From contig DAIQNX010000021.1 in the NCBI GenBank assembly GCA_036788195.1, forward strand, positions 1 to 51,423: a stretch of 51,423 bases of DNA, given 5' to 3'. The notes under the pieces were generated by a model. It was not told the origin of the DNA. It searched no databases and worked only from the letters and a program-made list of their open reading frames with translations. Shown piece after piece: positions 48,162 to 51,423 of the stretch (position 1 is the stretch's first letter; every line of letters starts with the position of its first letter). This stretch comes from CALFXN01 sp937957815. GTDB taxonomy: Bacteria > Synergistota > Synergistia > Synergistales > Aminobacteriaceae. A program made the position numbers and the translations under genes.

Positions 48162-48572
48162 TCACAGTCCGAGTTTTTCCCGCAACGCCTCCTGCAGCGT
48201 ACTGGAAAAATTGACGTTCGAATCCATCGCGAGGCGGTTGAGCCATTTGGGAATCGTGACATTCTTGCTGACGGACTTGTTGGAGTCCTCGCCGCGGAGG
48301 ATGTCCAGACGAACGTCGACGAGAACGGCGATCTCGCCTTTCTTCGGCCGGAGTTCGTTCAGGGGCGTCGGCGACGGAATGTCGTCGTGATCGTCCTCCA
48401 TGCAGAGAATGTGGCCTCCCAGTGCGTCCCTGGCGCTGGCGACGGCATCGGCGTACCCCTCGCCGAATGTGTTGCATCCCGGCAGATCCGGAAACCGGAC
48501 GTTGACATATCGGCCCTCTTCCGAAAGAAGCGCCGGATAGATCCGAACATCTTTTTTCGCGCTCATCTCCAT
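48162..48572 (-). CDS. hicB: HicB-type antitoxin
   Basis: A 136-residue protein with the HicB partial RNase-H fold (DVRIYPALLSEEGRYVNVRF then PDLPGCNTFGEGYADAVASA) and a C-terminal ribbon-helix-helix-like part (KNVTIPKWLNRLAMDSNVNF then SSTLQEALREKLGL) that would bind DNA. GGGAG lies upstream of ATG 48572, and an adjacent ATG at 48575 is possible. HicB neutralises HicA and represses the operon. The hicA in front of it is truncated, so HicB may act alone, as an orphan antitoxin or decoy. Confidence 0.88.
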   Translation of the reverse strand: MEMSAKKDVRIYPALLSEEGRYVNVRFPDLPGCNTFGEGYADAVASARDALGGHILCMEDDHDDIPSPTPLNELRPKKGEIAVLVDVRLDILRGEDSNKSVSKNVTIPKWLNRLAMDSNVNFSSTLQEALREKLGL

Positions 48573-48594
48573 CACTCCCGTTCGACAGACAGGA

Positions 48595-48700
48595 TTATTT
48601 TAACCCCGCCTGCGCCATGATGTTCCTGAATGTCCCTTCGGGGACGCTTTTGACACATGGAGTGTCATGCGCATTATTATGCGCGTCAAGAGGCGCGGGT
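48595..48700 (-). pseudogene. hicA: Truncated hicA, C-terminal end only
   Basis: The minus-strand peptide CVKSVPEGTFRNIMAQAGLK ends 22 nt before hicB. It matches the HicA tail (VPxGTLRxIIKQAGL). Upstream the frame reads QPAPLDAHNNAHDTP, which lacks the HicA double-stranded-RNA-binding-like fold and the catalytic GSHH/H motif, and there is no start. The toxin is therefore inactive. Confidence 0.6.
48669..48684. promoter_or_regulatory. Palindrome GCGCAT-TATT-ATGCGC
   Basis: A perfect 6+4+6 inverted repeat inside the hicA stub, 16 nt before the -35 box of a plus-strand promoter. It could be a HicB-type or other operator; this is inference from symmetry and place. Confidence 0.45.
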
Positions 48701-48727
48701 TGTGAAAACGGCGGCTTCGGCTATAAT
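48700..48727 (+). promoter_or_regulatory. Candidate promoter upstream of the pst genes
   Basis: TTGTGA (48700-48705) and TATAAT (48722-48727) are 16 nt apart. It points toward pstS, about 330 nt away, so the transcript would have a long leader containing the DnaA-box-like cluster. Confidence 0.55.
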
Positions 48728-48940
48728 CGGCTCCGGAAAGTCCGTTTCGCGGCGAAGGAGGGATGTCCATGTCCGGGATGTGCGTGTGAGGAAACGCGAG
48801 GAGGCGCGGCGCGCCGATCCTTGCGGCGACGCATTCCGGGCGGGAAGTCTCCCTGTCGCCCGCTCCTTTCCGTCGTCCGTAAGGATCTCTTTCGTTCGCG
48901 GCCCCGTGCGGGCCGGAAATCCGCGAAAGATCCCCCCGAA

Positions 48941-49011
48941 GTATCCACACAATCCACATCTGTTATCCACAAATGTGTCGATAACCGTCGCCTGCGGTGA
49001 AGTTGTCCACA
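48941..49011. promoter_or_regulatory. Cluster of DnaA-box-like 9-mers
   Basis: Within 71 nt there is one exact DnaA box, TTATCCACA (48963-48971), one-mismatch copies GTATCCACA (48941-48949) and TTGTCCACA (49003-49011), an inverted one-mismatch copy TGTCGATAA (48976-48984) and a weaker CAATCCACA (48950-48958). No replication gene is next to it and no long AT-rich unwinding stretch is seen. It lies 45-115 nt before pstS. Confidence 0.6.
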
Positions 49012-49055
49012 GGCATTCCCTCATGTTCCGCCGTATTTCGAAAGGAGTGTTTTTC

Positions 49056-49928
49056 ATGAAACGATTCGTATCCGTATTGTTCGCTCTCGCGCTTCTCGTC
49101 GCGCCGACCTACGCCCTTGCCGCGGAGTTCGACGGCGCGCTGACGCTCATGGGATCGTCGACGCTCGGGCCCGTGATCTCACAGGTCGCCAAGATGCTCG
49201 TCGACGAAAAAAAGACGTGGAACGCCGTCGATCCGTCCCTGCCCGCCGTTCCCATCAGGATCGTCGTCGCCGGCAGCGGCTCGGGCGAAGGCATCAAGGC
49301 GGTCGTCGAGAACTCGGCGAACTTCGGCCTCATCTCGCGCCCGCTCTCGGAGAAGGAAAAGACGTCCATCGAAGGATTGAAGGCGTACCTTCTCGGAACC
49401 GACGCGCTGACGATCTCCGTCAACCCGGCCAACGACATCGCGAAGCTCCGCGACGGCCTCTCGACCGAAGAACTCGCGAAGATCTTCTCGGGCGATTACG
49501 CGACGTGGAACGACCTCGACCCGAAGCTGCCGAAGGATCCGATCGTCGCCGTCATCCGCGACATCGGCGGCGGCGCGCACAAGGTCTTCCAGGACGCCGT
49601 TCTCAAGAAGAAGCCCGTCCGCAAGGACGCGATCCAGGCGCCGTCGATGGGTGCGCTCGTGGCGAAGATCATCGAGAACAAAAACGCGATCGGCTACGCG
49701 TCCTCCGGAATCTCGTCCCAGAACGAGGGCAAGCTGGTTCCGCTCGCGGTCGACGGCGTGAAGCCGACGAACGACAACATCAACACGGGGCTCTACAAGA
49801 TCTCCCGCCCGCTGCTCGTTCTGAAAAAAGGCGAGCTGACCGCGCCGGAAAAGGCGTTCGTCGACACGCTGCTGTCGCCTGCGGGAATGAAGATTGTTGC
49901 CGACATGGGGTTCGTCCCCGCGAAATAG
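49056..49928 (+). CDS. pstS: PstS, phosphate-binding protein of the Pst ABC importer
   Basis: The 290-residue protein has a signal peptide (FVSVLFALALLVAPTYALAA) and PstS features: LTLMGSSTLGPVISQVAKML, VAGSGSGEGIKAVVENSANF and FGLISRPLSEKEK, which line the phosphate pocket, and the later FSGDYATWNDLDP. It captures phosphate outside the membrane and hands it to PstCA. AAAGGAG lies 8 nt before ATG 49056. It opens the pst operon, with pstC following directly. Confidence 0.92.
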   Translation: MKRFVSVLFALALLVAPTYALAAEFDGALTLMGSSTLGPVISQVAKMLVDEKKTWNAVDPSLPAVPIRIVVAGSGSGEGIKAVVENSANFGLISRPLSEKEKTSIEGLKAYLLGTDALTISVNPANDIAKLRDGLSTEELAKIFSGDYATWNDLDPKLPKDPIVAVIRDIGGGAHKVFQDAVLKKKPVRKDAIQAPSMGALVAKIIENKNAIGYASSGISSQNEGKLVPLAVDGVKPTNDNINTGLYKISRPLLVLKKGELTAPEKAFVDTLLSPAGMKIVADMGFVPAK

Positions 49929-49941
49929 GCTGCGCGTCACG

Positions 49942-50802
49942 GTGACGTCCCGCCGGTTCGAATCCGTCGCCGCCGCTTCCGTGACCTGGCTTGCCAGGGG
50001 GGCGGCGGCGCTCTTTCTCTTCATCGCATTTGCGCTGCTGAAGGAAAGCCTTCCCGCGCTGTCGCACGCGTCGGTGTGGGGCTTTCTCTCCGGGAGCGAC
50101 TGGCAGCCGACCCTGCCCGACCCCGTCCTCGGAATCCTGCCGATGATCGCGGGGACGCTCGCCGTCTCGATCGGCGCGATCGTCGCCGCGCTGCCCGTCG
50201 GCGTCGGCGCGGCGCTCGCGCTCTGCACGGCGGGGCCGCGAACGCGCGCGGTCGTCCGTCCCGTCATCGACGTCCTCGCAGGGATTCCGTCGGTCGTGTA
50301 CGGATTCGTCGGCCTCCTCACGGTCGTCCGGGGGTTCGAGCGCCTCGGGATGGGCTCGGGGGAGTCGGTTCTCGCTGCGTCGCTCGTCCTCGGCGCGATG
50401 ATCCTGCCCTTCATCGTGGCTGTGTGCGAAGAATCCATGCGCGACGCCGTCGCGCGGTACGGCGCGGCGTCGCTCGCGCTCGGCGTCGGGCGCGACGAGA
50501 TGTTGCTGCGCCTCGTGCTGCCCGCGTCGCGCCGGGCGATCTTCGCGGCGGCCGTCTCGGGACTGGCCCGCGCGCTCGGCGAGACGATGGCCGTCATGAT
50601 GGTTGCGGGCAACTCGCCGCTCTTCCCGACGCTCCTGGGCCGGACCGAAACCATCCCCGCGCTGATCGCGCTCGAAATGGGCTGCGCGGAGGTCGGCAGC
50701 CTCCACGTCTCCGGGCTCTACGCAGCGGGATTCGTGCTCACGCTCCTGCTCTTCGCGCTGTCGCTCGTCGCGCATCGCCTCCGGGGGAGGGCCGGACGAT
50801 GA
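49942..50802 (+). CDS. pstC: PstC, phosphate ABC importer permease
   Basis: About 286 residues with six helices, starting at GTG 49942, 13 nt after the pstS stop; the ribosome site is weak, so the start is tentative. The permease EAA loop is clear (YGAASLALGVGRDEMLLRLV then LPASRRAIFAA), and the PstC-type segments DVLAGIPSVVYGFVGLLTVV and ARALGETMAVMMVAGNSP are present. It forms the phosphate channel with PstA. The stop overlaps the pstA start (ATGA). Confidence 0.92.
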   Translation: MTSRRFESVAAASVTWLARGAAALFLFIAFALLKESLPALSHASVWGFLSGSDWQPTLPDPVLGILPMIAGTLAVSIGAIVAALPVGVGAALALCTAGPRTRAVVRPVIDVLAGIPSVVYGFVGLLTVVRGFERLGMGSGESVLAASLVLGAMILPFIVAVCEESMRDAVARYGAASLALGVGRDEMLLRLVLPASRRAIFAAAVSGLARALGETMAVMMVAGNSPLFPTLLGRTETIPALIALEMGCAEVGSLHVSGLYAAGFVLTLLLFALSLVAHRLRGRAGR

Positions 50803-51423
50803 GGCGCTCGCTTCCCGCGATCGTCCGCGTCGCGTCGAAATTCGCATGCGGCCTTGCGGCGGGGCTCGTTCTCGTCATCATCGCGCTTCTCGTGTTCGAG
50901 AGCCGGGGCCTCCTGACGGCCGGCTTTCTGACGCAGCCCCCGTCGGGCCTTCCGATCGGGCGGGAGGGGGGCGTCGGTCCCGCGATTCTCGGAAGTCTGC
51001 TGCTCGGCGCAGCGGCCTGTCTGTTCGGCCTGCTGCTGGGACTGTCCGTCGCGCTGCACCTCGTCTTCGGGCGTCCGTCCGCGTTCGAGGCGGCCCTCCT
51101 GCACATGGCCGTCCGCGTGACCGCGGGAATCCCGTCGATCGTCCTCGGGCTGTTCGGCGCGGCCTTCCTCGTATCGCGGCTCCGGATGGGGCTCTCGCTG
51201 CTCGCGGCCGGGATCGTGCTCGGGATCATGATCTTCCCGTTCATCGAGGTTCGCGCCGAAGAGGCCTTCCTGCGTGAACGGGCGCGGCTCTTCGAGCCGT
51301 CGCTCGCGCTCGGGCTCGGCCGGTACGCCTCGGTCTTCCGGCTCGTCGTTCCGGCCTGCCTGCCGGATCTCGCATCGGCCGCCGCGCAGGCCGCCGGCTT
51401 CGCGATGGGGGCGACCGCGCCCG
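50799..51423 (+). CDS. pstA: PstA, phosphate ABC importer permease, cut by the window end
   Basis: The 208 codons visible from ATG 50799, which overlaps the pstC stop by 4 nt, show an N-terminal helix (KFACGLAAGLVLVIIALLVF), the PstA segment GVGPAILGSLLLGAAACLFG, VTAGIPSIVLGLFGAAFLV and the start of the EAA loop (EPSLALGLGRYASVFRLVVP). The frame remains open at 51423, so the rest, and presumably pstB and phoU, lie outside the window. Confidence 0.9.
   Translation, partial: MRRSLPAIVRVASKFACGLAAGLVLVIIALLVFESRGLLTAGFLTQPPSGLPIGREGGVGPAILGSLLLGAAACLFGLLLGLSVALHLVFGRPSAFEAALLHMAVRVTAGIPSIVLGLFGAAFLVSRLRMGLSLLAAGIVLGIMIFPFIEVRAEEAFLRERARLFEPSLALGLGRYASVFRLVVPACLPDLASAAAQAAGFAMGATAP

Noticed and set aside
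49950..49980. GGTTCGAATCC string resembling a tRNA T-loop
   Set aside because: The flanking bases do not form the T-stem or an acceptor stem, and it lies in the start of pstC.
1..51423. CRISPR arrays, rRNA and tRNA genes
   Set aside because: No regularly spaced repeats and no recognisable rRNA or tRNA sequence were found on either strand by eye.

Overview
The window is high-GC bacterial DNA, about 60 percent or more over most of its length. The best taxonomic clue is two cell-surface genes on the minus strand near 44.8-47.7 kb. Both proteins end in a glycine/serine run with a Cys (GGGC), a hydrophobic helix and a short basic tail, which is the Synergist-CTERM sorting signal. The many TRAP carriers, an AbgT carrier, several amino-acid/PLP enzymes and a glycine-reductase-type selenoprotein also fit an amino-acid-fermenting anaerobe of the Synergistota. 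The sequence is a draft: two runs of 100 N mark scaffold joins, and one of them is flanked by an identical repeat of about 54 bp, so it is probably an unmerged overlap.

Layout. 0-2.1 kb: a broken HD-GYP fragment, a CitB/DcuR-type response regulator with Glu at the phosphoacceptor site, and a decayed AT-rich stretch. 2.1-6.7 kb: a lipoprotein with a leukocidin-like strand region and a BACON domain, then a minus-strand set (large membrane protein, YbjQ-like protein, small protein). 6.8-10.1 kb: universal stress protein, an exported alpha/beta-hydrolase fused to an S66 LD-carboxypeptidase, and an acetyltransferase cut by a gap. 10.2-11.2 kb: a graveyard of gene pieces. 11.3-14.1 kb: AbgT carrier plus M24 peptidase. 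14.3-16.3 kb: ada plus an Fe-S/CCG protein, translationally coupled and of lower GC. 16.4-17.5 kb: IS3 remnant and a broken hipBA locus. 18.0-26.8 kb: a TRAP carrier, an XRE-cupin regulator, a GrdE-like proprotein, a GrdB-like selenoprotein read through an in-frame UGA, GrdX, an opine dehydrogenase and a GntR regulator. 26.9-30.5 kb: a MalT/LuxR-type regulator without a normal start codon, then DUF2442 and DUF1036 genes. 30.9-32.1 kb: a GltS-like carrier. 32.7-41.9 kb: a regulator with its own palindromic operator, then a catabolic run of TAXI-TRAP carrier, RidA, DapA-like aldolase, CoA-disulfide-reductase-like flavoprotein, D-cysteine-desulfhydrase-like enzyme and SelA-like PLP enzyme. 42.1-44.7 kb: cobalt/nickel ECF carrier cbiM(N)QO. 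44.8-47.7 kb: two Synergist-CTERM surface genes, one broken. 48.1-48.7 kb: hicB with a hicA stub. 48.9 kb to the end: a DnaA-box-like cluster and then pstS-pstC-pstA, the last cut by the window end.

Most interesting unit: 18.0-26.8 kb. It pairs uptake (TRAP) with an opine dehydrogenase and the substrate-specific part (component B) of a glycine/sarcosine/betaine-type reductase. The GrdB-like protein has Sec at residue 350, but the usual UxxCxxC motif reads UxxGxxC. My inference is that the locus handles an N-substituted glycine, perhaps a glycine-derived opine such as strombine, by reductive cleavage. The substrate is not shown by the sequence. The general reductase parts (GrdA, GrdC, GrdD) and the selenocysteine machinery are not in the window.
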